Below, piece by piece: positions 11,507 to 35,304 of a stretch of 64,000 bases of DNA. The translations under genes were made by a program, and so were the position numbers. The notes under the pieces were generated by a model, which made no database searches, was not told the origin of the DNA, and saw only the letters and a list, made by a program, of their open reading frames with translations. The number at the start of each line of letters is the position of its first letter. Position 1 is the first letter of the stretch. This stretch comes from Mycteria americana (taxonomy: Eukaryota; Chordata; Aves; Ciconiiformes; Ciconiidae), in contig NC_134366.1 in assembly GCF_035582795.1 (NCBI RefSeq), forward strand, positions 29,373,661 to 29,437,660, given 5' to 3'.

Positions 11507-14500
11507 GTAGACAGGGAGAGCATTTGAGTTGGTATACTAAAATCACTGTCACATCTTATGGATCTAAGTGCACATATGTGCAAGGCTAAGGCTTTAATGT
11601 CTTCAACAACTGGGTGCTTTAAAGGATACACATTAGATCTTTTTGTGATGATTTACATGTGTTCCTTAATATGATTGTGTATGCCCCAGTCACCTTCATG
11701 TTCAGTACTTGGGCATGTGAGGGAAATGGTGTGGGAAATGGTGTCCTAAACCCTTTCTGTTCTTCTTAGCTGCCCTGTTAAAAGGGACTGTTTTGTTACT
11801 GCACTCTCTTTTCCCCCGCATAGCACATTATTCCTTTTCTGCCTCATCTGAAATACCTGTTTTGCTGCCCTGAATGGAGTTCAATGTCAGAGTGTATTTA
11901 CACCAGTGTAATGGATGGATCTTCAAGTGCATGTTTTCCTGATACCAATCGCTTGGCACCATTTTCTTTGCACAGCAAATTCCCTAACTCATTAGTTGCA
12001 TCAGTCAAGTGCCCAAGAGACAGGATCTGCTGCTGCTTTGAGATTCTTGGTAAAACAGGTGCCATCAAGACGTATGTTTCAGACTCCTTCCTCACTACAC
12101 AAATTATATCTGCTTTCCTAGGATTAGTGTACCTCATACCTACCTGCAGCTCATTTTGGTTATGTTTGGTGCTCTGATTGTGCTTCTCTGCTGCTTAGGA
12201 AGAAGGTGAAGATAAACTTCTAGGAAGCTAGCACAGCTACCTCTTCCTGTTAGTAGTAGTGGCTTTATTTGAGTTTGAGATGGAAAATAATTAGCAATAA
12301 AAAGATAAACTTGTAGAAGAAAAAAGCTATTGGGATTTCAGGATTAGCTTTAGCAAGTGGTAGATTCACTGTGGACTCCCCGTGGTGAAGAGATGGAGCA
12401 TCATTTAGTTTGGAGGATTCTTCTGTCCAGGTAGTCGGTGCCACTATCTGCTTAGTGTGGCTGCTCTGAAGCCGGGTTGTCTGTGCTGGCAAGCCTCTGT
12501 CTCCCGTGTCTGGAGGATGAAGAAGAAATGGCAGATTCCTTTTTAGATGTCCATCCTTCCTTTCTCATTTTTTTTGTCTGATGGTAACTACCACATCATG
12601 GAAAGCTAGGGTCCTTCAAATTCAGGGCTAAGGACAGATGATCTGGGAAGGCTTATCTGTTTCTTCACTGCATTGCATGTTTGGCTTAAGTGATTGTATC
12701 GGCTCCAGATACACAGTCAGATTCATCAACAAGTTTTCATCTTTCTCTTTCTTCCCAGTGACCCAAGAAGCCTTTTCTTTCTGTTACTGTCAAGAACCTA
12801 CTGACTGCCAAAATATACATACTCTTGAGGTGGTTGAGAGAACCTCAGATTCCAGGGGTCCGTGATTCCTTTCAGAATATCAGAGCTCCAAGGTTTTGGT
12901 CAGCCTAGAGACATACCATCCTATCAACGCTCTCCCATTTAATGCTTTCAATGTCCAAATTTTAAAGTGAGAGGCTATGTTCTCAAAGATTTGCAAGCTG
13001 TTTGCAACAGAAATCAGTCAGCCAGATGTTTGAGGTGGAATTGTATAGACCTTTTTTTATAGCATGCTCCTGAGGAAAGCTTAGAAAGCCAGATTTCATT
13101 TAAATAAATAAATAAAAAGGTTATTTAACTTTTTAACTAGGAGGAAGCGCACAGCATCAAGGAGAGGCATTAGAAATGAAAGATTTATATACAGCACTCT
13201 CCCTGCTTTCTGATTATTCTTGTAGCCAGCCATCTTGGTCCACAGCTGTCTTCTGATCTGGGCATCATTTTTCTCTTCTGTTTTTAAGTTTTTAAAGGGG
13301 AAGATGAAGATTATTTCCCTGTTCTCCCCATTCTTCAACATTCTGATGTAAGAAATAAATCTTTGTAGATGTATGTATACTTACCAGACTGGTTACCTGC
13401 TTGCTTTTTCATCTCTCTATGGAGCTAGGTTTCCTAATTGCCATGACTCCTACAGGGAGAATGGGGAAGTTCTGGACAAATTTTTTTTTGTAGAGATGAA
13501 GTACCTCTTCAGACTCCTTCAAAGTTTCTTCCAACATGGTGCCTGAGTTGCACCTTTCATCAAGAGATTAGTCTCCCAGTTCTCTAAATCTAACTCATCT
13601 GTGTTAGAAAGTCATATTAGGGCTCTGTCTGTCTTGATGTATTCTACACACAGACCCTTTTGGAAGTCTGAACTGTTTGTCTGTTGTTGAAAGATCAAAG
13701 TATTCAGCCATTTCTGAGTAGCAGGTCTCTGAATATGGGTAACGAGCTGTGGCAAGACTTGATATGAAGCCTTAAAGGCAGATCCTTCTTGTGAGTGATA
13801 CCAGAAGCATCACAAAGGAAAGTCCACAGCCTGCAGCAAAGCTCCATCCAGACCTCTTCACCAAGCACTGTCATCTTTGACACTGTGAAGGGTGATTGTG
13901 AAGTGATTCTCTACCACAGAGTTGCTTTGCAAGAGCACTAGTGATATGTTTTAACTACTTGGAGTTAACCACAGAGCGCGTGTACTTGTAAGCTGTCACT
14001 CAGAGAGGTTACCTTCCAGCTGATGAAGTTCTTTGAAATATGAATTCCATGTGCCTTCACTTCTCCTTACTTGCCCTTCAGGTTTTTAAAAATTGTATCT
14101 CTAGCTGAGTTAAAAATGAAATGGGGCTGTGCGTGCTTTGCCTTATATGCCAGGGTGCCGAGCATGAGGAATAGTGGGACTTGAGCCCAAAGGAAAAAAT
14201 TATCCAGTCTTAAAGAAGTGTCTGTACCTGTTGTGAATTTGCACATAGTCTAAACTTCTGAGACAATGCCTATAGATGTAAATACTCTCTTTCATGTAGA
14301 AATTATCGAGGAGGAATCCCCAAATGAAATTCTTTGGTTTCTTGTTAAGGAGCAGGTCAAATGGATAATGGCTTTAGTTGCATTTGACCTTTAAAATATG
14401 TAACTTTTGGTTAGACATCTTTGCAGCAGACAGCAGAAAAGATAATTCCATCTGCCTGAAGGAATCTGTGATAATTTAGCCTGCAGGGAAATGCTATTAA

Positions 14501-14977
14501 ATGTATTAAATAAGTTATCCAAGATGAGCAGTGCATATTGATTGCCAGTTGTTTGTGAAGGCCCTTTGCTTTTATGATGAATTATCACTGGAAAACTTTG
14601 GTTCGGTTTAAGATCAAATAAATTAAACTGTAGGCTTCATAGTCCCCAGTTTAAACCAGTTATAGGCCAGAAATTGTTACAAATTGTCCTTCTGACTACT
14701 TTTGTTTGCATGAGTTGTTACATGAGTGCTTGTTTGTAAATGAGGAAGTCCAGTAGTTAAGCTAAGCCTGCTGTCATATTCAGGTTGGCAAATAGGGCAG
14801 ATACTTTGGAGAAAGTATCCAACAAGCAGAAAGAAGCTTTAATGCTCATGCTTCAAGGGAAGGCAATCCTGTATGCTTGTAAAATCCTCCAAAGAGGACT
14901 TAAAATGTCTGTGATTCACTTTATACGTGAAGATTTGAGCAGTTACCCATTCGATAACTCATTATCACTTCACCTGA

Positions 14978-25526
<10,549 letters not shown>

Positions 25527-28500
25527 TAAAATTGGTTTTGTTTGTTTACATATCTTTTTCCCCTCTTGTTTGTGAAACTTCACAAACATCTTCCATAAAT
25601 ACGTCAGAGGAGCACAGCAAACAGTCTTAACGATTTATGAAGATTCTAATGTGAAGAATTCAGACTGTAACATGTTTATGTTTAAAAAAGCTTTCAAGAA
25701 GGTTTGTGGTAGAGTATATATTCATCATGGGTGAGTTACTTGCTGATCAAAATGGTGATGGTGAAGTTTTGGACTGCTTTTAAAAGTACTCTGCTTCTGA
25801 ACTCTTACATTCCACTTTAAGCTATTTGGTGAGGCGCTCAGATATGAGTTTGAACAATCTGATGGAGAGTAATTACCTGCCTATGTGTGTTGCATAACAA
25901 CCCAAAATTTCCAAGTAATTTATGTGTTTATATGTCAATATCCTGCATTTTTTTCAAAGTCTGTAAAATGTCATCTGGTTTTGTAGAGGGAGTAAACTGG
26001 AGTTTCAGTAATTAAGAGTTACTGACAGAACATGTAGTATGAAAATATAGGCACCAATGTAAAAAGACTGACTTTTTGGACAACCATTTACTAATGAAAT
26101 TATTCTTGGGCTTCTGGTCAGCCGGCTGGAAACATGGACTTTAGTTTGGAGGGATGCAGGGTTTGGGTGAAACGTGCAAGCTAAGAGTAGGAAGTTTCGC
26201 AGAGGAAATGAAAACTTTTAAGATTTAGCGTAGATTTACTAATGAGCTAAAGACAGCAGTATTTTGAGGTTATAAATAAGGTTAAGTTTTTTCTGTAAGT
26301 ATTCTCTGTTTAATAATTCTTAAAGTAATTTGGGAACAAGATTGGGGAAGGCAGCAGGAGAAATACTAGCTTTTCTTGGTTTCTGAAAAGTATTGCTTTC
26401 CATCTTAGATTTAAAAGGAAGTAGTGGAAAACAAATCCACCTGTCCAAATCCTGAATTGGGGGTGGGTGTGTGCATATGTGTAAGTTAACCACATCAAAG
26501 TTAAAAGTCTTAGCTCAACATGATAGTTGGCCGTGCTCCAAAAATAACGGAGATATGCGCTCCCTCACACAAACTTCTCTTTCTTATAGTATGCATGTGA
26601 ATTCTAATGCATTGTCAAGACTGAATCACTATAGAGACATCCACTAAAGTATTAGCACACAAAGAAACATCTTGACAAGTAAATTTGTTCATATATGTCC
26701 TGATAACAAACGTAAGTTAAAAAGCAAGGAAATGAAAAGAATAATTCCTTTTGCAGCTAGTACTCAGTTATCACAGTAATTGGAATTTTCAATTGTATTT
26801 TATTGGCAGTAGCGAGTGAAAACAGTTTGAAATAGTGCATCTAACCTTCTTAATGCTTTTCAGGGGTTTTTAGCTCCTGTCTCAGATTTTTTGAGCAGCT
26901 AATTGGAGTAAAATTCATTGCTGAACTTCACAATGAGTAGATACTTATTTGTGGATTTGGGTTTTAAGACTGGCTTTTTAATGCTACGTTTGTATCAAAA
27001 GTCTGCTTTAGTAGTAGCGTATAGGTGACGGTGATAAACAGCCAGCTTTGTAAAGTTAATATAATTGCATTTTTAAATTAGTTTAAGTAAGGTACTTAAT
27101 ACTGTGCTTATGAAAGATAAAAGCTTGAACTGCTCATCACAACTTCATTCTTTAAGGACAAGATAGAAACTAGAAAAATGTGTAGCGGTCTTCCAAGAGA
27201 AAGTAATTTGTTCAGAGGTTGTAAAAGTATAGTCAGAAAGGCGTCTTTTACTCACCAGTCATTAAGATCCCACAGGCCAGTTGTTCTTAATGTTATCTTC
27301 AAAATATTTAAGTTACAGATAAATGCAGGATATAGATAGAAATTATAAGGGAATAGCAAGTTTTGAGAGACAGTTTATTAACATCTGTTGTGGACGTTAA
27401 CTGCTTTATAAAACAAAACTCTCAGTTTTTCGCACCTTCATTTTAAAGGTTGTTGTGATGCTAGAATAAAACTGTTGTGAGTTTACTGTGAGGCCTGTTA
27501 GGTTTTGAAAAATGCATTGTCTAATCAAATGTAGACATTTTGAACGCAAGATATTTTTCTGTTACTTTTCTCAAGTTCAGGTTTTCTTTTCCTCTCTATG
27601 GGAATAACTTGGCTTTACCATTAAAAAATATAATTATCAGCTTTATGAATGATCCTGAGTGTGTTGCTGAATCGGAAAGGAAGGTTAGTAGTTTGACTGA
27701 GAGACATGAGCAGTGAGAGGAGCCAGTGCTCTGTACAGACACAGCACTGCTTTACATTTCTAAAGCATCTTTTATTTCTTGTGCAAAGCTGTGCTTTGGC
27801 CTGAGGCCCTCACAGCTGCTCTTTGGACTGTATCAGCTGCTTGGTTTACATTTCTGCAAGAAGCTGCTAAATCTATTGAATTTTTCAGAAGAAAGTGAAA
27901 GCTAAATTTCAGAAAAGGCCCACAATACTGCTCCAAATGGAGCAGTGATACTAAATGGTATTGATTGGAGCAGAGAGGGAGGGGTGGGAGAGGAGGTATT
28001 TTAATGGCACCTGGCTTTATGATTTCGGTTTCAAATATCAGCCTATTGCAAGGTAAGTGACTGCCTTGCTACATTACAGCTGCCGGTTTCACTAGGTCTG
28101 TTTTATGATACTCTGGTCCATGAGACTGTAACTCAGAGTGCTACACAGCATACTTAGCAGCTGTGACAGAGGTGAAGTTCAAAGGCATCCTAAGGTATAA
28201 GCAGATGAAATTTGGGGGTTTTTGTACAAAAATAGATAGTATGATCTGTTTTTCAGGGATTTTGATTTAGGTGCTTTTGTGTAGCATTGTGTATTCCCGC
28301 TATTGCTAGCAGGCTGTACCAAGCAACATGTTCATGAAGATGAATTGAAGATACTTTTTAACTTCTGGGCATCTGATGCATAGTTTTTAAAATGAAAATT
28401 GTATGTGAAGTCTTTGGACAGTCTTAAGAAACAAAGGTATTTTTGAACCTATCAAAACAAATCCCAAGGCTCGCTGTAAAGTTTCTTGTTTCCTTTAAGT

Positions 28501-29286
28501 TTTGTCACTCAAAAAATTGTTTTACAGATTCTTTTTAGTTTGCCTCCTTTGTTGTTCTAATATATGCAAGCTAAAATTTGTGGTATGAAGTCTTCTGGTT
28601 AAAACAGTATTTTTAGTGTTTAATTACAATCTTAAACATTTTCTAGATAACAGAATATATCCATTTTGAATATTTATGTTTAGAAATCCTGTGTAATAAG
28701 GCTCCATATTGTCTGCTATGTGGTTATGGTAACAAAACTCACTTTAAAGGTTACATCTGTTAATCTTCAATCATTGTCATCTTAATGAAAGTTGATTAGT
28801 TGGCTGAAATGCACCAGCAGAGCACACCCTACTGGTGGAAGCATGGAAGATGCAGACGTGTCCTCTGAGATGAAGGCTCATGCATTGCAGCCTCTGAGGC
28901 AGTAAAAAAAAGTGTGAATAGCACGGTTTGAGAATACACTTTTGCAGTGTCATTAAGGACGCTGTGACAGCTTAGCACTTGAGAGCTTACAGGATACACA
29001 AGTGGAGACTGGCTTAAGCTGTAAATTCCGCCTCTTACCACTTTAACTCGTGGCCCATTTTCCCAGTACCCTTCCGTTCTCGTGCTGCTGCTGTATGTGT
29101 AGAACCAACACCAAGCTTGTGCACATGAGCCTCCTAATAACCACACGTGTTTTTCAAATAGTAGTGTGGTGTGTGTTTGGTCAAAATGAAAAGCTAACAA
29201 CTTAGTAGGCTTTAAAAGCAGGGAGGGTAAAGAGAGAAACAGAATGGTTAAATTATACAATATAATTTTTTTTACTTGTTTAACAG

Positions 29287-29388
29287 CTGTCTTATATAGA
29301 AAGGTTCAGCCAGACAGGGCGAAGCAAACCAAAAATTCGATCGAAACCTGAACTGGCTAGACGAGACTCTAAATCTTCCAAGAACTGA
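29287..29388 (+). CDS. Candidate terminal coding exon of unknown origin (33 codons plus stop)
   Basis: I do not recognise this product. A pyrimidine-rich tract ending TTGTTTAACAG precedes an open frame LSYIERFSQTGRSKPKIRSK followed by PELARRDSKSSKN and TGA. The peptide is basic and serine-rich, and the stretch contains four CpGs against a CpG-poor intron, as coding sequence often does. An apparent 3' UTR of about 370 nt follows, ending at AATAAA (29738). No poly(A) tail or upstream coding remains, so a recent retrocopy is unlikely. Read in phase 0, it could be spliced from the GLCCI1 exons ending at 7660, 15106 or 18313. From the phase-1 donor at 25395 it would instead give a 21-residue tail. 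It could also be the last exon of an upstream gene reaching into GLCCI1, or a fossil of one. Confidence 0.4.
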   Translation: MSYIERFSQTGRSKPKIRSKPELARRDSKSSKN

Positions 29389-29760
29389 CTTAACTTTGAA
29401 TTCAGTTCGATTCTTTCCTTGGATGTACTTCCACAGTTTTCCACTATTTGGTGGAATGAACAGTAGCGCATTTTATGTCTCAGATTTTTTAAATAGAAAC
29501 TTGGATCTTCAATTTTAAATATTAGAAGGAGGAAACAAACTGTCTGGGTTCTGTTAATGATTTCTGTGTTTGGAATGAGCTGTGTGGGCCAACAGTGGAA
29601 AGATGCCAACGGGACCATCATGCTCCCAGTTTGGCAAATACCTGTATTGTCTCCAAGCTTTTTCTGCCTTTGTACAGTTAACACCTAAAATTCTGTAAAT
29701 AGAAGTTCTGTGTTCACTCTACAGCAGAAAAGAGCTGAATAAACAATACGCTACTGAGGT
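29389..29760 (+). other. Putative 3' UTR of the cryptic exon
   Basis: Non-coding sequence between the TGA of the cryptic exon and a canonical AATAAA at 29738-29743, followed by a T-rich stretch (GTTTTTCTTC near 29,770) that would suit a downstream element. A 130-codon ORF on the opposite strand overlaps here, but nothing supports it. Confidence 0.3.
29738..29743 (+). promoter_or_regulatory. Poly(A) signal AATAAA (cryptic exon)
   Basis: Canonical hexamer 350 nt after the stop of the candidate terminal exon at 29287, inside a GLCCI1 intron. Confidence 0.4.
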
Positions 29761-31185
29761 TCACTTCAACTGTTTTTCTTCTCATATCTTTCATAGTAAA
29801 TCTCCAAAGAGAAGTGTGACATTTGAATTGATTTGTGTCGTCTTGTAAGAGGAAGCAGAGATGCTTCAAAACCTCTAATGATTAGCCTTTTTATTTGAGT
29901 CATGGTTATACAAAGGTTTATGTAGTTACTGTTTGCAAGCTGTTAAAGACAGCCTTATATGCTTCAGTGAATCTAGATCATAGTGCTTGAAGCTTTGGTT
30001 GGGTTTCCACTGTTGCTGAAAAGGCACACATGAACAACAGCAGAACAAACAGAGGTATCTGAGTTAAAAATGGTAAGGTATCCCACATCGGTGGAAAGAC
30101 TGAAAAGGAGCTAAAGCAAGAGCAGTTATTTCTCTCTAAATAAGGTGTGTTTGTAAGTTGGGGGATCCTCTAACCTTGACACTTCATTTTTGGTTTTTAA
30201 TTGTAAGCCCAAGCAGAGAATAGGGAGCCACTAATACTAGCCTGAGATAGATGTTGCTCTTTGAAAAGGCAGAAGCCACTGCAGAAAGCTAACTTTCTGT
30301 GAATAATTATTTTTGTACCTACTTTATTTCCTTAATGCATTGAATATCATGTTGTCAAGATGAGTGTTTAAAGTGAACCCTTTCATAATCTTAATTTTTC
30401 AAACTTTTGTGCTTCCATCCTTACTGGAGTTGAGCCTTCTCTCTTATATTTTCTGAGAAGTACAAAGAAACCTGCCTATTGCCTTGTGTCCTAGATCTTC
30501 TCACCTTTAGTTCTAAGTGTGTCTGGTACACAGACGGCTAGAGTTACGAAGAATACCTGTATCATATAGTTAGTAGTGATGAGATAATTGAATTGTGGAA
30601 GTTTTATTTTGGACACTAAAACAACTTCACAATTGTGAAGCAAGTAAGGTAGGACATTGTAATGATGAGGTATCAGTACCTGTGTTACAAACATGCTTTA
30701 TTTCTTTACAACTTCTGAACTATTCATGAGACTAATGAGGTCAATATTCCAGTGAAGAATTATGTTTTAAAATAAGGTACATGCTGTATACACACATTTT
30801 CAATAACTGTGTTTATACAGTGAGAAGGCATATTATCATTACCACTCATAATTCTTCTGCATGTATTATGCATATTACCTTGTTCATTTATGTTTTTTGA
30901 AATACATAATAAAGAACGTATTTGTTTCCAGGATCACAGCTCTGCTTTGTTCCGATTGCAGTGTTCTGGATAAAAATATCCTCCTGTTATGTGTTGTTAT
31001 ATGATAGATTACTGCTGCACTGAAGCTTTTATTCAGAAGAAATGTGCTATACAAGGGTGTTAGAAATAGCCTGCGATAAAGGAAGCATTGTGGTAGAAGC
31101 AAACCGGCATAGTGGCTAAATTGTGAAAAAAGGCATCTTGTTTGGAAATCGAATTTAATTAAAAAGCACTCTCAATCTCTAGTAA

Positions 31186-32742
<1,557 letters not shown>

Positions 32743-33191
32743 ACCAAGGTGGAGCAGGCCTCTGCCCTGAAACAAGGATTGAGGAGATAATAGCTCAGAT
32801 ACATCTGCATGAGGTGGCAACCTTTCAGAACAACACAGAATACTTAGCAGCATTTGAAAAAATATCTCAACGCTGTTCTTGGCAGGGACAGAATTCATAT
32901 TCCGCATTTTTTGTGAGAAAGCAGTAATGCCTGCAGAATCCATATATCATTAAGCGTTTTAAGTGGAGACTATGCATTTCATAGTATGTTTGACCAGATT
33001 AGTACTGTGTCCTGTGTTCTGTTTCAAATTCTACAGTATAAATAAGCTCTATATATATAAAAAAAAAAGTTGCCTGTCTGAATAGAAAATGTCTTGCTGT
33101 GTTGTGTCCTATGGAAAATACTGTACTTCAGGATTATGTTTACAATTGATCCAGGTGTTTATGTTTCTAACTTCTGTAATACACACAATGC

Positions 33192-33215
33192 AAAAAAAAA
33201 AAAAAAAAAAAAAAA
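33192..33215 (+). repeat. A24 homopolymer in GLCCI1 3' UTR
   Basis: Uninterrupted run of about 24 A. It is a likely site of internal oligo-dT priming, which would create false 3' ends in cDNA data. Confidence 0.95.
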
Positions 33216-33619
33216 TGGCCACAACAGTTGCACAGTGCCCACCCTATGGCCTAGCTTCAGGTACTTCTCTCGAAGTGTAAACTCAGGTAACTTGGAATGT
33301 ATATCATATTGGGATATAAAATATTTTACAGCTACAAAGCTAAAGAGGGAACATCACTCTTTTGCCTTTCATTATTTTATGCATTAATATTTCCTCATTA
33401 CATTCCACTTTCTTGGAATAAGTGCATTCAGATCCAGGTGAACGATGACCCTGGACATGGGTGAACATGAGGAGAACCAGCAAATCTGTGATGTATATCA
33501 CTTTGTCATGTGCTTACAAGCAAAACAACTGTTGCATTTACTGTCATTTCAATATATGTAAAAATGTGGCATTTAAAGGTTTCAGGTGTTGCTCAGTTAA
33601 TGACTGTTAAACTGTTGCA

Positions 33620-33625
33620 AATAAA
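33620..33625 (+). promoter_or_regulatory. GLCCI1: Poly(A) signal AATAAA (proximal)
   Basis: Canonical hexamer about 880 nt after the GLCCI1 stop, followed by a GT-containing stretch (GTGTTCAGTACTAGGCTGTA). It could give a short 3' UTR isoform. Confidence 0.5.
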
Positions 33626-34086
33626 GTGTTCAGTACTAGGCTGTACATGAGAAACATTCCACGTTGTGTGTGAGAGGATTTTGAAAGACAAGAATGTTTT
33701 TGTTCAAGGACAGAAATTCTTTCAGGTTTCACAGGGGGTGATGGGGATTTCCTCTCATGTTTTTGTTGGCAGTTAAGGATGTGAAATGCTACTGTTACCG
33801 TCTAAAAGTCAAATTAATGTTTAGTTTCTCTTTTGGAAATGTTCATTCATTTGCTGGTTGGAAGTAGGTTTTCAGATTTTGTCAAGCAGTGTTAGATGAG
33901 CAGCATTTTATTTATGTAGTGAGTAATTGTGTTTGGATTAAAGTCCAAAAGTAGCAAGTGGGTGTTCTAAGAGGGGTGGGGAAAACAATAGTTTTAAGTT
34001 CATGTTACTTAATCAAAGCTTCTCCCATAACTTTCAGTTACTTAAGTTGTGTGTGTAAAAGTGTGTTCCCCCCCTCCTTAAGTGTG

Positions 34087-34092
34087 AATAAA
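34087..34092 (+). promoter_or_regulatory. GLCCI1: Poly(A) signal AATAAA (internal)
   Basis: Canonical hexamer in the GLCCI1 3' UTR, in an A-rich context. Use is uncertain. Confidence 0.35.
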
Positions 34093-34252
34093 AAAAATCC
34101 TTGTAAAATAATCCTGGTTTTGCAGGCTGGACACTTTCTCAAAATAGTACACGGCAAGAATGGGTTAGTGGTGCTCTTCTGTTGTACTGGAACAAGAGGA
34201 GCATTGCTTTCACAGATAATTTCCTGTGATACAAAGAGGACCCCAAAGGCAA

Positions 34253-34258
34253 AATAAA
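34253..34258 (+). promoter_or_regulatory. GLCCI1: Poly(A) signal AATAAA (internal)
   Basis: Canonical hexamer in the GLCCI1 3' UTR with a GT-rich stretch (CTTGATGTTCTTGCTCCGTTG) just downstream. Possible alternative end. Confidence 0.4.
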
Positions 34259-35255
34259 CTTGATGTTCTTGCTCCGTTGCTTTTCAGCTCAGTGGAACTA
34301 CGTTTATGCTGTCTGCTCCTAAGAGAGTAAGGTTCACCTTTTCCAGGAATTGAAGGGATTAGTAGCCTGCCGCTACTGAGCATTTAAACTTGCTCCATTA
34401 TGTTTTTTCCTCTTTTGAAGATGAGATTGGAGGGGGGTGAGAGTGAGCCACCAATAACTACTCACTAAATATGTGCTTTCTTTGGAGATAAAGCATCGTT
34501 TCCTTTTTATTACTGAGGTTTTGTTAATACTATGTTACAAGGTGGAATTTGCAGCCTATAAAACAGTCACTGTTTTTTGACTCCCCTTGCAGAAAATATA
34601 GGAGAGAGGTCTGTCTCTAACATTTTCATGTGAAAAACCTCTTTGAAACACAACAGCCATCTTTAACCCTACTAATCTCAGGCCTAGGTGAAAACACTAT
34701 ATATTTTATAGACTGAAGATAAAGGGGAGAAAATACTCGTGATGTAAGTATCGATTCCTTTTAATATTTTTCTTTCTAGATTAACATTGCAGTATGATGA
34801 CCTTTTTATGCGCTGGTTATGTCCAGATAAGAAATCGTAGTCTCGGTTATTGGTGTTAGGTTACCAGGGGATATGATGAGTGGTTTTTAGATCAGTGATG
34901 AACTCTGTACAATATTTGCAATGCCATTACGTGTTCTTTTTATTTTTTCCACGAGAAACTAAAGATTAATTAAATTGCACATTTGTTCTTAGCAGATTTG
35001 AAGGTTTTCAACCAAATGTGTTAAAGCTAATGCTTTGCCATGTAAATTTCCCAGCAGTTGTTTATCTCAATTGTATTCTACATCCAGCTGTAGAAATTTG
35101 TCAAATATGTTTAAAGTTTTGTACATAGTTGTACTGTTATTTCTAGCCACTGTGCTGAACAGTATTCAAGTTATCACATAATATTGCTTTACACAAGGAA
35201 ATGTGTGGCTTTTGTTTTGTATTTTTTTGGTATAGAAGTTCCTGTGTCTTATTTA

Positions 35256-35261
35256 AATAAA
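35256..35261 (+). promoter_or_regulatory. GLCCI1: Poly(A) signal AATAAA (distal, likely main)
   Basis: Canonical hexamer followed after 15 nt by a dense G-rich tract. G-rich auxiliary downstream elements promote cleavage in vertebrate genes, so I take this as the distal end of GLCCI1. Confidence 0.65.
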
Positions 35262-35276
35262 AATTATAGTTAAAAA

Positions 35277-35304
35277 GGCGGGGGCGGGGGGCGGGGGGGA
35301 CGGG
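35277..35304 (+). promoter_or_regulatory. G-rich tract, predicted G-quadruplex
   Basis: Runs of 2, 5, 6, 7 and 3 G separated by single C or AC on the + strand (GGCGGGGGCGGGGGGCGGGG onward). It meets the usual four-run G-quadruplex pattern and lies directly after the distal GLCCI1 poly(A) signal. Confidence 0.8.

Larger units (their letters stand above)
32743..35280 (+). other. GLCCI1: GLCCI1 3' UTR
   Basis: About 2.5 kb of AT-rich non-coding sequence from the stop codon to the last strong poly(A) signal. It contains four AATAAA hexamers (33620, 34087, 34253, 35256), a 24-base A run (33192-33215) and a Pumilio-type TGTACATA at 35120-35127. The end point is inferred from the last hexamer and the G-rich element after it. 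Confidence 0.75.

Noticed and set aside
29292..29684. 130-codon minus-strand ORF
   Set aside because: It overlaps the plus-strand cryptic exon and its tail. The plus strand has the acceptor, stop and AATAAA; the minus strand shows no domain and no poly(A) signal in place.
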